Positions 1-11,600 are shown, counted from the first letter of the stretch. The stretch is 64,000 nucleotides of DNA from Dryococelus australis (GCA_029891345.1 CM057003.1:8870209-8934208); one strand, 5' to 3'. Program-made: numbers and translations. The notes: generated by a model not told the origin, from the sequence alone.

Positions 1-163
1 CCCTTGCGCTAAGTGAGCCAGAAGTGGGTCGTGGCTCTACTATCGTCTCCAATATTTGCAATAAACAAGTGCTCCAAGGTCCAACTTCAAAGATGTATAC
101 TACCTTTTGTATTCACTTTAGACCATAAGTCGTTTATATGTTTTCAGCATATTTTTTCGTGGT

Positions 164-180
164 TTATATATATATATACT

Positions 181-213
<33 letters not shown>
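164..213. repeat. TA microsatellite
   Basis: An imperfect run of alternating T and A with a few C and G interruptions. It is simple sequence with no coding value; the open frame across it is a tyrosine/isoleucine artefact of the repeat. Confidence 0.9.
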
Positions 214-214
<1 letters not shown>

Positions 215-1394
215 CAAATAAGTTTTCCAGGGATGGTATATACTGTTCAAGGCTAAGCGAGGTTTTTGAAACCTCTATCTAATATCTACTTTTCCGCCCA
301 TTTAGTATATTCTTTCATCGTATGTTATATCAGCATGACCACTGACCGTCTCACTATTTATTCATGCGCGAATCAAGTGTTACCTTTGAAATGTATGAAA
401 TTGTTAAGAATGTAAATATGTTAACAACATGCAAATTCTTACTCTAATCGACATAAAACAGACAGATAATAATTTTAATAAATTCAGTGGCCGTAAATGA
501 AAAAGTTACATTTTTGGTATGACGTTAAGGTATGGGTCTACTTTTCGTTTTTATTGCCGCCTTTATGGGAACATGTCAGGCAGTGTGTAATTTCAAATGC
601 GCACTGTTAGAGGAAGTAATTTTTTTTTTCATAGGTTGGTCTAAACATTACTCAGTTGACCGTCAACCATCTGTAAGTAGGGTAGGTCTTAACATTATGT
701 CGATAGAGAGTTCACTGTAAATACGGGACACTTTACGCAGGGGAAGCAAGAAATATGGTATAAATTTTATTTGACGGTTTTATTTTTGTATCGTATTATG
801 TAAAAATGGTCTAATAAAGAATATAATACAATTTTATTTCATTGGCTCAGTTGCAAGCTGCCGATGCTTATTTACGCTGGTAAAAAGGAGTTTTAATTAT
901 TTCTTCCAGAAAGTTATTTTATATTATAATGTTACACAGTAAAAGCTGACTGGTTCTTACAAGTACACGGTCGATGAAGAAATTATGATGAATTATTACC
1001 ATTGTTTACCATTATTAAATCGTAAAAATTCACCGCCCCTTTCAAAATGAAATACAGCAACTGATTACAATATAAATATCTATAAGCAGTTTTGAATAAC
1101 TTACAGCTTTATGTATTTTAAAATGTAGCGCAAGTAATTAAAATTATCCCCCATAAATAATTCTGGGATTACTTCAAATTACGTACTTAAAAACATGGCT
1201 ATTTTACCAAAAATCTACACCAGAACATTTTTAATATCCATTTAAAAAGTTATCGACATCACCATTCAGGTTTACTAATAAAATAATTTTTTGGCCAAGA
1301 AATTGTGAAATCGTATTCCTTCTTAATTATGGATTACAAGTATTAAGTTTAAATTGTATTAATAATATCAAATAAACAATTACTCAATTAAAAA
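214..1394. other. AT-rich noncoding stretch
   Basis: Unique-looking AT-rich sequence with only short chance frames. I see no domain, splice-bounded exon, RNA gene or repeat family shared with the rest of the window. Confidence 0.5.
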
Positions 1395-1911
1395 TACACT
1401 ATCTACCAAAAAGTAATTGGGCACCTGTCCACAATATTTGCTCGGTGGTTGTCACCCCGTTAGAATATCGTAGGGCCACCTCTTGCGGCTATAACAGCAG
1501 CCACCCTGTCTGGCATGCTCTCTACGAGTGTTTGCAGGACATCCACGGGGATTCGTCGCCTTTCCTCTTGCAACCATTCCATGAGTTGAGCAATGGATTT
1601 TGGCTGCGCCTGACGAGCCCTCACCCGGCCAGTCCATTCGGCGAACATTGTTGTCGGCGTACCACTGCATAGTAGCTCTTGAAACATAGCACCTGGCATT
1701 GTCATCCTGGAAGTAACACGGGTCCATTCCGTAAAGACGCCACAATGTTGGGAGCATTTCATTATCCAGAATGTTACAATATGCCTCTGTGTTAATACTA
1801 CCACGGACAAACACCAGCGGTCCTACGCCGAAGGCCGTGAAACACAAGTCAACTGACGTACTGAATTACCCATCTTCACGGGTGCCCATTTACTTTTTGG
1901 TAGATAGTGTA
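1395..1911 (-). mobile_element. Internally deleted Tc1-like DNA transposon
   Basis: A Tc1/mariner-superfamily element of 513 bp between TA duplications (1395-1396 and 1910-1911). Its ends are inverted repeats of about 30 bp that begin CACTATCTACCAAAAAGTAA and lead into GGGCACC / GGTGCCC. On the minus strand one frame carries the end of the transposase core, including FQDDNAR, the block with the second catalytic Asp. It then jumps to a second frame reading ARQAQPKSIAQLMEWLQEE and ending in MPDRVAAVIAARGG, the usual Tc1 C-terminus. Between WPG and RVRARQ the expected block around the third acidic residue (the DLNPIEHLWDE region) is missing, and the frame shifts there. The N-terminal DNA-binding half and first Asp are also absent; full-length relatives are usually 1.2-1.7 kb. 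It is therefore a dead element that may still be bound at its ends. Confidence 0.88.
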
Positions 1912-4224
1912 TTCTCCAGTAAGTATCAATCGTTTATTTTATAACTGTTTATTTGGAAGGCAAGCAGCTTTAGTGCAAAACCAGAAAATAAGTTGATATC
2001 AAGTACATAATCGAATGACAAAATTGTTAATGCCTCGAAAATAATCATTAATTAAAAGTTATCGGGTTTTTTTTTTTTTAATAGTCTGCAATATGACGTC
2101 GGAAACCCGGATTATTTGCATTCCGGAGGAATTCTGTCTGATTCCAAAAATGTTTAAATTTCGGTTACCTCCATCTTCTTCTATCTCCAAGTTCTTTTCT
2201 GGAATACTATTCGGCTGACTCGGCCAAGCATAAGTCCCTCCAACAATTCCGGTTCGTACAAAAATTCCCGGCTTATTTTTAATTAGTTATAACATCTCGG
2301 TGGAAACTAAAACAACCTAATTCCTGATAATTTTTTCACTATCTAGAAATGTAGGTTCTGAAATGCAGCGTGTGAGATAGATCATTTTTTTTTTCTGGGT
2401 GCTACTGATATTTTTGTTTATAATTACATATGTATGTACCTATTTTTGGTTAACTACCCGGAAACCTGTCATGATAGTCTAAACAAACGTTAAATCGACT
2501 TCCCTCCCATCTGTTCGCCATTGTAACGTTAATGTCCTGTTCAGTCTATTTTTAATACTAACAAGTTACCACGGAATACCGCGACTGTAAATTGACGATA
2601 ACGATGAAAACAGCAAGGAAATTGCTGATCAAAATGTAACAGGAAAAAAAAATAACTACAAAAAATTCATACATTTGATTTAAAAATAAATTCGTTTGCT
2701 ACATTTATATTTTGTAAACATAAAACTATTAATTTGCAGAAATTTGGTTGTGATGAGAAGAACGATTTTGTTTCAGTGTTTAACTTTACGATATCTTCAA
2801 GCTGTGTTTCAAATCTCCTAAAATTTATTGAATTTAAGTATTCTAGATCTACTATTGAAATAAAGCAGATTTTTATTCTACTATAGTCGGCCATGCTGCG
2901 AAATTCTTTTACTAGAAAAATTATTGATGCATTTTCTTTAATGAGCAACAGAACAAACATTAGGTATTGCTTTAGCGAAGCCTCGTAGAGACTATATTAC
3001 TACCATCGTCTTTCAAATCATAGATTCCAGCAAGTTGCTCATTTTCACTGAACATCACTTCCAAATGCACGAGCTTGAGTGAAGTGTGGGTTTTCATGTT
3101 TGCGGTATACCTTCCGGGTCCGTACTCTCTGTTGTGGCGACAGCTTGAAGGCTCTTGAGCGTTCAGCTGAAATCCTCACGAGCATGCGCCTCATCCCGGC
3201 ATCCCGGTAAGCCCATCCCACGCTCAAGAAGAGATTACCGCCCGCTTAACTCACGATGCATCTCAGGCAGTCCTCGATGCGTTGCCGTGGGACGAACGCA
3301 AGTTCCGCCGATTTCGTCTAGAGAGCATAATCCTTGCGAAGGCAAACACTCCCACAAATTTTTTTTTTCACAAGTTTTTAACGTGAGTACGTCTTTAAAT
3401 TCGCGACCGTAGTGGGAGGCAGCCCAGAAAATCTGATGATAAAATCAAGGGATACAGTTTGGCATTGCAGCTCCGAATCTATCGTCTACATTCAAAATTA
3501 TATTACACCACTAAGGATCAAAAAATATGTTACGTTGAGTGAGGACTGGGAAGCATCTTTAAACCGTGGTTGGGGGGGGGGGGCGCAATTTTGAGTTTGT
3601 TTCGCCGCGTCGCATAACTTCCGCGCAGTATAACTTGTGACTAGAAGAAGCTACGACTCGTGTTTAAGTTTCAATCGACAGCTCCCATCAAGATCAGTCG
3701 ATTGCGTGTATAAAAAACATTTGTGTGGAGTGGTTATGGTGAAATTGTATGCGTTTAATGTAAAAAATTAAGAAAACTTAACACAATTTCGGACTATACT
3801 CGTAAAAAAGCCAAGTCGACATACAGTAATCGTATGCGGTTGGAAAGAGCATCTCGAAAGCAATTCAGTGATACCCATAAAACTCCATATGATCGAGTGA
3901 AGCGGTGCCGGGAACGTAAGAAACCATCAAGGCGTCCGAACGCATCAACGTAGACGTATTCACGCAAAACAAACAGCCGTGTCCCCAACACTGCCACAAC
4001 CCAATTTTATTTATTTATTTTTTTATGTTTTCATAAGCTTCCCTAAACTTGTACTTAATAATAACATTCTTGAATAAACACTTAACTATGAAAAATTATA
4101 ATTTATTGTTTTGTGAGGAAAGATGTTCATATCATTAGGTATACCGTGAGGTAGTTCTACGGCTTAACTTATTGTCGTCAGGGAGTTAATTACAGACGTA
4201 GAAAGTTGCACAGATAAACAGGAA
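1912..4224. other. Noncoding stretch, nothing recognised
   Basis: AT-rich sequence with a moderately GC-richer patch near 3050-3340 that opens short frames on both strands (about 60 and 85 codons). Neither resembles a family I know. A run of nine or more G lies near 3572-3581. No repeat shared with other parts of the window was seen. Confidence 0.45.
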
Positions 4225-4400
4225 CGGTAAAACAATCAGGCATGACATGTAATAAGCAATCCATCCCCAGCATTCCCCTGGATTGATTTCGGGAAACCAT
4301 GGAAAATCCAAAATCAGGCTGGATGGATCGGGAATCGAACCAATGCCCTCCCAAATGCGAGTCTCGAAAGTTACCCACTGCGCGACCTCACTCATCATGT
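4225..4400 (-). mobile_element. tRNA-derived SINE, third family (SINE-3)
   Basis: Read on the minus strand this has an A-box-like CGCGCAGTGGGTAA followed about 35 bases later by a good B box, GGTTCGATTCCC, so an RNA polymerase III promoter of tRNA type. The body that follows (GATTTTGGATTTTCCATGG, then a pyrimidine- and CCC-containing segment) is unlike SINE-1 or SINE-2 in this window. It is a single copy here, so the limits are approximate. A degraded tRNA pseudogene is the alternative, but the extended body favours a SINE. Confidence 0.6.
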
Positions 4401-4486
4401 TCCTGAGATTTGCCACAAACGTGATGCATTTACTTGTCTAAGTAGTCACACGGAACATATAGTTACGCGATACCCTCGTGGTCGCG

Positions 4487-5165
4487 TATACCGGATGCTT
4501 CAATATTGTAGGTGCAACTTGCAGGGTCGTGTAGAGGACAGTGAAACGATGACGAAAGTCCAAATAAACATCGGTCCGGGAACCAATCGTTTCCGAGATA
4601 TGACGTACGCACATGTGCAACCATTGAATTATTACAATATTGTTCGTGCCTTATGTTCATAGTATTCAGACCTCACATTGAATGTTAACAGCGCTGTGCA
4701 CTCGTAGAAACATTTGAAGAAGTTGTAATGGTTCTACGCCCTTTTGTTTTTTTTCTAACGATCTTACACGAAGCGTTCTCTTTGACTGTCTTGCCATCTG
4801 GCTGTCTTCTGACGGAATGCTTCGTGGTACAATCGTGCTGCCTCCCGCGCGTTCCCGTTAGCGCACGTCCATACATGAAGTGGATGTCAGCCGTATATTC
4901 GTTGTAAAAAGGGTCTGGGGCCATGCGACAACTGCTTCAAGTGCTGTTACGAGAGCACAGCGCTGTTGACACTCAATGCGAGGGTCGAGTACCTTGAACA
5001 TAAGGCACGCGCAATGTTGTAATAATGCAAGGACATTACACATGCCATATCTCGGAAACGACTGGTCTCACGGGCCTGTGTTTATTAAGACTTGTGTCAT
5101 TATTTCATCGTCCTCTACACGACCCCCAGGTTGTACCTATAATATTGAGATAACCGGAGAGTGCA
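4487..5165 (-). mobile_element. Deleted DNA transposon with long inverted arms and a DUF4817 fragment
   Basis: Two inverted arms of about 225 bp (4487-4710 and 4945-5165), diverged but clearly alignable, flank a core of about 230 bp. Matching landmarks in both arms include GGGTCGTGTAGAGGAC, CGTTTCCGAGATATG, GTGCCTTATGTTCA and AACAGCGCTGTGC. In the core the minus strand (from the ATG ending at 4924) reads YTADIHFMYGRA. This resembles the start of the DUF4817 helix-turn-helix domain of insect transposases (pattern Y-x-x-D-I-H-x-x-Y-G). The following part of that domain is only partly recognisable, probably because of frameshifts. The catalytic domain is absent. I read it as a deletion derivative of a Tc1/IS630-type transposon with long terminal inverted repeats; the outer boundaries and any target duplication are not resolved. 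Confidence 0.65.
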
Positions 5166-5320
5166 CCTTCGTTCCGCCGCTATGATTCCCAGGGAGGTTA
5201 CACCCGCATTTCCGCACGCGGGTGAACATGGCGGACGTTTCTGTTGTTCAGTGTATTGTTTTCGGAGCGCTCCCGTTTATACTTCTGCATTGGTTCTCAT
5301 TTTGCGTGGAGTTTAGGGAG

Positions 5321-5754
5321 TAGGCTGTTCACGGTAATGTGAGCACTTTTTAAATCAAACTTTAAAAAGTGTCACCGCTCCTGACTGCGTATATTTTAAC
5401 GGGCGCACTTACTGGCTTGCGCCCAGTAAACTTGGCAACAACGCAGAGAAAGTAGTCCCATGGGTCATACGTCGAGTTAATAGTGTTAGGTACACAGTCG
5501 TGAATACTGAGATAATTTCTTTTGCCTTCTGCTTTTTAATGCATATACCTACGTAACTATAATAATTAGCCAAATTTTTATATATTTAATTTTGTATTTT
5601 ATTAATTTCTAAGTTTCCTTATAGAACATGGGAATAAAGATATCTGGCCTATGCCAAAGTTAAATTTACATATGTTGGAAGAATATACAACGTGCATGCC
5701 AGTAGGTCTCAAACAGGGCTTTCAAATGTGCTCAGTTACCCGTGAACAGCCGTA
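5321..5754 (+). mobile_element. MITE-A copy 1
   Basis: A nonautonomous inverted-repeat element. It begins TAGGCTGTTCACGGTAATG and ends in the matching inverted end ACCCGTGAACAGCC at about 5752. Inside are the hallmarks of subfamily A in the same order as in the other copies: an internal GGGCGCA...TGCGCCC hairpin (about 5400-5428), a GTTGGTAACGAC-like box (here CTTGGCAACAACG), GTAGTTCC-like and CGTCGA boxes, and a TTTTTAATGCAT segment. No open frame of note. A TA flanks both sides, though the exact terminal bases are blurred by small indels. Confidence 0.88.
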
Positions 5755-6554
5755 ATCGCCTTAGCCCGACTGCGGGTGTATTTGAGTGAAAGGGTCTCAT
5801 TGACGATGTAGGACCGCACCAAAGTCGCACGGGTTTGCGTCGAGAATTTAATTTCAAACACCCGAATTTGTTTACGAATTTTTTGCTATTAAAAAATAAT
5901 TACTGAAAGGTAGTAAGTTTGCTTGTAAAGATCTTTCGAGTGTAGAAAGCTTCACTGCGTTTTCCCTATCTATCTAGCTAACATACTCATACGACCATGG
6001 GACTATATGCATTCCCACTAGCCCAATAATTTTTGTAACCAAATTAAAAGCCGGGAATTTTTTTCCTGTTAAAAATTTCCGCATATTTACGGAAATTTTC
6101 ACGGAAATGTTCACTAAATATGCGGAAACGCAAACCACAATGACGAAAAACGGAGATGAGTTCCATAAATACCAAACACGGCAATTCTCCGCATTTTCAA
6201 TGGGATTCGCGTCTCGGGGACGAACACTGCCGAGTCTACACGAAGCTTTCTTCGACAATGTATCCAGAAAATGATCGTTTTTGTGTCAGTTAGGTTATCC
6301 ACCCCATTAAGACCTATTCTTTCAAGCAGTTAAAAGTAGCGCCAAACGTCTGTGACATTTAGCACCTCTTAGAATGTACTTCCTTCAATAGAAACCAAAA
6401 AAAGTAGCTTATGTGACTGTAGTATAAATACCGAAGTTACATCACATTTGTCATGTGAAAGCCTTAATGAATGGCTAGAGTCGTAGACTTGGAAATTTTT
6501 GGCACAAGTTCAAATCTGGATCAAGTATAAAATTTTTACTTATTTTTAATATAT
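5755..6554. other. Noncoding stretch
   Basis: AT-rich. Around 6040-6130 the words CGGAAATTT and GCGGAAA recur in both orientations (CCGCATATTTACGGAAATTT, AAATATGCGGAAA), forming a weak imperfect inverted repeat. The minus-strand frames here have no recognisable domain. Confidence 0.4.
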
Positions 6555-6800
6555 TTTTTTATACACAATCGAAAACCCACATAACGAAAATTAAAGACTT
6601 TTTCATTACTTCTTTTTATTTTATGCTGTAAGTACAGAGAAAATGACTAGGAAATTAACGGAGAAGTTCAGTGAATCCACGCAAAGTTTTGTGAAATTTA
6701 CAAAAAATCAATGCGTCCGTAATTTTACAGACAGTTCTGGATAAATTTTTACCAGCCCTTTTCCGTAAAACTAAGGAGATTTTTTTTTTACAGTGCGACT
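6555..6800 (+). repeat. Dispersed repeat E, copy 1
   Basis: A segment repeated in the same orientation at about 22215-22445. Shared landmarks in order are ATAACGAAAATTAAAGA, TGTGAAATTTACA, GGATAAATTTTTACCAG / GGATAATTTTTACCAG and a TTTACCCTAAAA / TTCCGTAAAACTA segment, then a purine- or T-rich stretch and ACAGT. The two copies are diverged with indels. No terminal repeats or coding capacity were found, so the element class is unknown. Confidence 0.6.
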
Positions 6801-7365
6801 GTTATCCCGTTGTAAATATGTATAAAACCACATATTCTGCAAATATGAGGAAGATTCTTTTGGAATCAGAGTTTCCAAATTATAATTGTTGTAACAATGC
6901 ACAAAATATTACAGTGAAAGGCGATATGGAAACGTAGACTACCATAAGAATGTATGCAGCATTCCATAAGCGCGTTATAATAACATTGAATCAACACATG
7001 CATTTTCAACTACTCACATATCACACATTGGAGTTACAAGTTACAATCGTTACTATTATCAACGCTGAAAGTGTGAAACTTCTGTACTGTCCATTTCACG
7101 CAGTTTATTCTCTAAGTTGAGGGGTCAGTACAAACATTGAATTTTGTTTCCCCAGCCAACAACTCGTTATCTTCCATTCCTCGGTACAAATCGAGCTCCT
7201 GATATGACCTCTACTGTCTAAACCGCTTTAAGACGGTAGGTATTCTATACCCGCTTCCGGCAATTCTGCTCAAATCGGCCATAAAAATATTTTTTTTTTT
7301 GCAAAATTTCGTCGCAGAACAACGCACATTTTTAGCAGTCAGTCATTCCAGTCACTAAACTATTT

Positions 7366-7633
7366 ATCGCATGGGTTGGAGTGGAGTGGGCAGATTGTGG
7401 CTGCTCTTAACTTCGAGGTCTCGAGAGCCAACGTGGGTGAAGCGAAGTGAGCACGGAGCAGCGCCGGAATGTTAGAGAGGCGGGGGAAACGGGATATCAC
7501 CGAGAAAACCAGAGCGGCATCGTCCGGCACGATCGCCACGTGACGTAAATCCAGGGAGCTAGTTACCCCCGCCGGTAATCGAGCCCGGTTCGCCTAGGCT
7601 AGAGGCAATTATACGGGACCACCACACCACCCT
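7366..7633 (-). mobile_element. SINE-1 copy
   Basis: A member of the main tRNA-derived SINE of this window. On the minus strand the head is tRNA-like (GGTGGTGTGGTGGTCCCGTA, then GGCGAACCGGGCTCGAT). It continues through the CGTCCGGCACGAT-complement body block and a C-rich stretch, and ends in the shared tail with GAGGTCTCGAGAGCC and CTCTTAACTTCG in plus-strand reading. The A-box region is degraded. Confidence 0.85.
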
Positions 7634-8920
7634 GGCACCGGATGTGTTGGAATGAACTCATTTTGAGCGACGAATGGCGCCGCTTAAATGAAGGAGCATC
7701 TCTTGACTGAGCAGAAGTTGAATAGGCTGAAAATCATAAATAACATTCCTGTAGTCATTCCACGCAGAAATGTTCTCAATGCCAAGTCGAAACGCTATGG
7801 AATAAAGCCATACGTAAAACGAACACGGAGGCATATTACTATAAATGATCTATCTACAATGATTATTTAGGGAGAAAATAATCCGGAAGTCTCGTGATAT
7901 CGCCATGAGTTCATTAAATGTAATTAGTAAATATTTTTAGCGAAACAACAAATTACTGAGCTGAATTTTTTTTTTCCCGTGGGAATTTAACTTTCTAGCT
8001 TGATGGGTAGTATCGTTCCATTTTATTACAAAAATAAAAAGCTGCATTAAAATTTGCACAACTAGCTGGCAAATAACCCCAAAATCTCAAACAAGTTCTT
8101 CCGAGAGTGTTACAAGGCAGACATTTCTGATAATTCGAACGTGATAATCCAAACTCATCATAAAAGCTATGTTTACGGTTCAGATTAAAACGTCTTGTAC
8201 GGTAAAAACATGAAATCTTAATTATTATTTTTTAAATAAGAAGGGACAAGAATGATATTGGTTTAAACGTCATACGAATACTGTGAATTGCACATATTGA
8301 GTGAAAATAACTATGGTTGTGCATTGCAAAAGTTTTATTGCGTTATATTTGTGATAAAACCGTGTAATGTTTAACATATTATTGAAATTAAAGTATTGTA
8401 TTAAACATTTTTGCATAATCATATATCAAAATCATAATTTTAGTGGTTCTGTAGCACTCAAATAACTCCAACAAAAAAAAAATCCAAGGCATTAATAAAT
8501 ATTAAACAAGTGACAATGAAAACGTTTTTCCTTATTCAATTTTGAGTAAGGCTGGCAATGTTTTGTCATGAATGTCCGGAGAACAAAATTCGTAAGATCT
8601 CCTTATTTTTTTAATTTATGATGGGGAATTTTTTTGTTTTATTAGATAGTTATCTTGAAAACAGCTGGAATAATTTTTCAAAGCGAATTGTTTGATTTAT
8701 GTGAGGAAATTTTACGATATTTGTATTTAAAAAACCAAAATAAACGTGATTTTAATAGGTAATTATAGAAAAACCATGAATTATTTAAAACATAAAATTA
8801 TATCAGATATGACACATTTAAAATGTAAAATATATTGCTTTCTGCAGCTCCAAATTTCTTAACTTTCTCGTTTGTGAAATTTCTTGGCAACCGTTGAAAT
8901 AACGTTTTTTTTTTTTTTTT
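7634..8920. other. Noncoding AT-rich stretch
   Basis: No recognised feature. A 60-codon frame at 7688-7870 has no family resemblance and looks like chance. Confidence 0.4.
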
Positions 8921-9206
8921 GGTTCACTTGAATGACTTTAAAATTGTAATTTTTATATAAAATACCTCGCTTTATAAACAGAAAATTCTCTAGCCACAGT
9001 TTTTTTAATAACGGTTTTTTTTGGTTCACTTGAATGACTTTAAAATTGTAATTTTTATATAAAATACCTCGCTTTATAAACAGAAAATTCTCTAGCCACA
9101 GTTTTTTTAATTTTTTTTTGTTCATTTGAATGACTTTAGAATTGTAATTTTTATATAAAATACCTCGCTTTATAAACAGAAAATTCTCTAGCCACAGTTT
9201 TTTTTT
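8921..9206. repeat. Triplicated segment of about 100 bp
   Basis: Three direct copies start at about 8921, 9023 and 9119. Each has the order GGTTCACTTGAATGACTTTA, then ATTTTTATATAAAATACCTC, GCTTTATAAACAGAAAATTC and TCTAGCCACAG followed by a T run. Copies 1 and 2 are almost identical, and the third differs by a few bases. The T runs between copies vary in length. The near-identity means recent tandem duplication, probably by slippage between the T runs. The minus-strand frame across it simply repeats the same peptide and is not a gene. Confidence 0.93.
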
Positions 9207-10240
9207 CGGCTGGTTGAAAGAGCCAGAAAGAAAGGAAAATTTTCAACTTTAAGGTGGTCGCTTTTTCAAGGTTGCAAGCGCACAGAGCTACCAATATGCA
9301 TATATGTATTTAAAACATACGTGTATATATATAATGTATATTATAACACTTGCTACCGGAATTATTTACATTTCTAAATGATTGTTAAAACCCGTCTGCG
9401 CCCAGAACTGAAGCTAGGAGCGAGACGAAAATATATTTCGACAGGGAAAATTGATCACAGTCGCTGAAACTACTGCGCACTCGAGCCTTTTCTCGACTCT
9501 CGCTATTGTGTGCATATTGCTACATTCACGACCATTTTTAAGCAACCGGTGAATAGGATTGAGATGTACGTTGTAATTTTTACGTGTAAATAAATATTTT
9601 GTAGTGATAATAATCGTTTTAATCGGGGGTATTAGGAATTTTTTTATATGTTCGATTTGTTTTGTTCTTTGGAAGCGCGTTTTAACGATCGAGACGGGCC
9701 AGCTATATTGAAGAGTCACAACTGTGTTAAGCCCCTGGTAACACTGTCAAATTTTTCCGTCAAATTGCTTCCAATCAATTTGGTCAAATAAAGTTGTACT
9801 GTTATGACATCATCAAAACGTCATAACCGCTGCCATATTTGTCTAAAAAAAAAAGTTATATGGCTTCAGTTTCCGTCAAAAATTTGAATGTTGGGCCCAT
9901 TCTAAAATTTATTTGATATTTGATTTTTTGCGTAACTACTGGTCGCGATAAATACCATGTTGTAGTTTATACTTTTGCTGAATAGCTCTGGACTATACTG
10001 CAAGTAACCACAGTTGAATAAACGCACAAATAATTCTATAAATAAAAAAAAACACTTTCCTCATCCAATTATTACTAACGAGGATACTTATCAACCACAT
10101 TGTTAAATGTGTATTTGATTTCTTTGCGTACCTACTAAAATATATGTTTTATCTAAATTCCTGTAAAAACCTGTATTATCGCGCTAAATGACAAGCAACT
10201 TTTAATAAGTGAGATAAAAAGTCAGGTAGTTGTAGTTGGG
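9207..10240. other. Noncoding stretch
   Basis: AT-rich. The word AAATTTTTCCGTCAAATTG at about 9750 and TCCGTCAAAAATTTGAATG at about 9875 share short blocks, but I could not establish a terminal-repeat element. The 101-codon minus-strand frame at 9414-9719 has no recognisable domain. Confidence 0.4.
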
Positions 10241-10500
10241 AGTTCTCTTGAGAGATTTGGGTGGTTCTTAACAACGAGGTCTTGAGAACTGATGAGGGTG
10301 AAATGAGGTATGAATGGAGCATCTCCGGAATGCAACGGCTGGGGAAACGGGAGATCACCGAAAAAAGAAAACCGCTGACTAGCTGAATCGTCCGGTACGA
10401 TTCTCACTTGCGAAAATCCGGGAGTGAGCCGGCCGGGGATTGAACCCGGTTCGCCTTGGTGGGAGGCGAGCAGTCTAACCGCTCAGAAACCGCGGCCCCT
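10241..10500 (-). mobile_element. SINE-1 copy, near complete
   Basis: On the minus strand it starts GGGGCCGCGGTTTCTGAGCG, continues with GGTTAGACTGCTCGCCTCCC (A-box region) and has a B box GGTTCAATCCCC. The body carries GATTTTCGCAAGTG, ATCGTACCGGACGAT and a CCCGTTTCCCC stretch. The tail reads CTCAAGACCTCGTTGTTAAG and an AAATCTCT end. Length about 260 bp. This is one of the best copies for reading the family layout. Confidence 0.92.
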
Positions 10501-10592
10501 CAAGTAGTCGGAAAGTACGTAGCCGGTGCATAATAGTATCTCATTTACATGAAATAATAGAAGATTAATATTTATAACTGTACTTCATATTA

Positions 10593-10625
10593 GGGGCCGC
10601 GGTGGCTGAGCGGTTAGACTGTTAA
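10593..10625 (+). mobile_element. SINE-1 head fragment
   Basis: Only the first 30 or so bases of SINE-1 are present (GGGGCCGCGGTGGCTGAGCG then GTTAGACTGTTAACCTCCC). After that the sequence changes abruptly to the AAGGTCA-rich segment, with no B box. It is either a 3'-truncated copy or a tRNA-like head joined to a different body. Confidence 0.75.
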
Positions 10626-10649
10626 CCTCCCTCCCCAAAAAGAAACCCT

Positions 10650-11090
10650 TGGCACTTTATTCAAGACCCTCGCCTAAAGACTCTTGACTCAAAACCCTTG
10701 ACCCAAGACTCAACACTCAAGACCCTTGGAATTTTTTTCGAATTCTTTAGAATTTTTTGAATTCAAGGTCATCCAAGGTTAAGGTCGAAGGTAGATGGTC
10801 AAGGTCATTGACATCTAATATGGCTGACGAGATGTACACTGGCTGACTTGGCGAGGGCCTGTAGAATCGGGATCTTAGTCGATCCACCTGCCAACGAACC
10901 CCGAACCTTCTACATGTGTATCATTAAATAATTTTATAAAATTTTTTTATAATTTTATAATTTTTTTATAATTTTTCTGCATTTTTTAAATTTTTTGGGT
11001 TCGAGGTCATTATTTAAGGTCACTAGACACAGGGTCAAGGTCGAAGGTAAAAGTCACAGGTAATATAGAGACCCCCAAATCCTTCCGATG
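10650..11090. repeat. AAGGTCA/GACCCTTGA-rich dispersed repeat
   Basis: Begins with degenerate repeats of the word GACCCTTGA/GACTCTTGA (10650-10735). It continues with several AAGGTCA and AAGGTCGAAGG words, an ATGGCTGACGAG segment and an AT-rich centre of TTTTATAATTTT repeats, and ends with GGGTTCGAGGTCA and AAGGTCGAAGGTAA. A related segment in the other orientation, with GACCTTGACC and a GCCATCTTG word, lies at about 58800-58980. The element class is unknown. Confidence 0.5.
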
Positions 11091-11189
11091 TACCGTTTAT
11101 GAGAGAAAAAAAAAGGGTACTCGTTCTTTGCAAATGGGAAATTTTAAGGAGAAAAGGGAAATTTTGAAGGAAAATGGGACATTATAAGC

Positions 11190-11600
11190 AACAAATTGTC
11201 GATTTCGGAGGGGGGGGGGAAGGAAAATTTTGAGAGAAAAATGGAAAAAAGGGAAATTAAAGAAGGCGTTGTCCGGCGTCTGGAGCCCGCTTGCCCATTG
11301 CCCTGTCCCAGAACGCAGATGATCATTCATCTTATGGATTCGGCATTGTTCGTTCCGAAACGCGACGCTGCGCCTTTGGAGTTTGCAGCAGATCGAACGT
11401 TTTTGACCAAGAGAGTAGCGTGGATTTAATGCCTCTCCCACAGCCCCAGCCAGGCCAGACGGACTCGTCCAACAAATGGAGCTCCGTTTCAACCTTAATG
11501 GGGAGCTCTTGCGGCACGCTGCTTCTACATTACCTGGAATTATTTCCCCTCCCTTTGTGGACAAATAAGCTGGGTACAGAGAGAGAGAGAGAGACGAGAT
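11190..11600. other. GC-rich island with purine tract, no gene recognised
   Basis: A G run near 11209-11219 and an A/G-rich stretch precede a GC-rich patch (about 11275-11520), which ends near an (AG)n run at about 11580-11594. Overlapping frames are open on both strands (up to 199 codons on the minus strand). The translation is low in complexity at one end and matches no family I recognise. It could be part of an untranslated region or a decayed element. Confidence 0.35.

Noticed and set aside
9730-9930. Inverted-repeat element around TTTTTCCGTCAAATTG / TCCGTCAAAAATTTGAATG
   Set aside because: The matching words are in the same orientation or very short; no reliable terminal pair.
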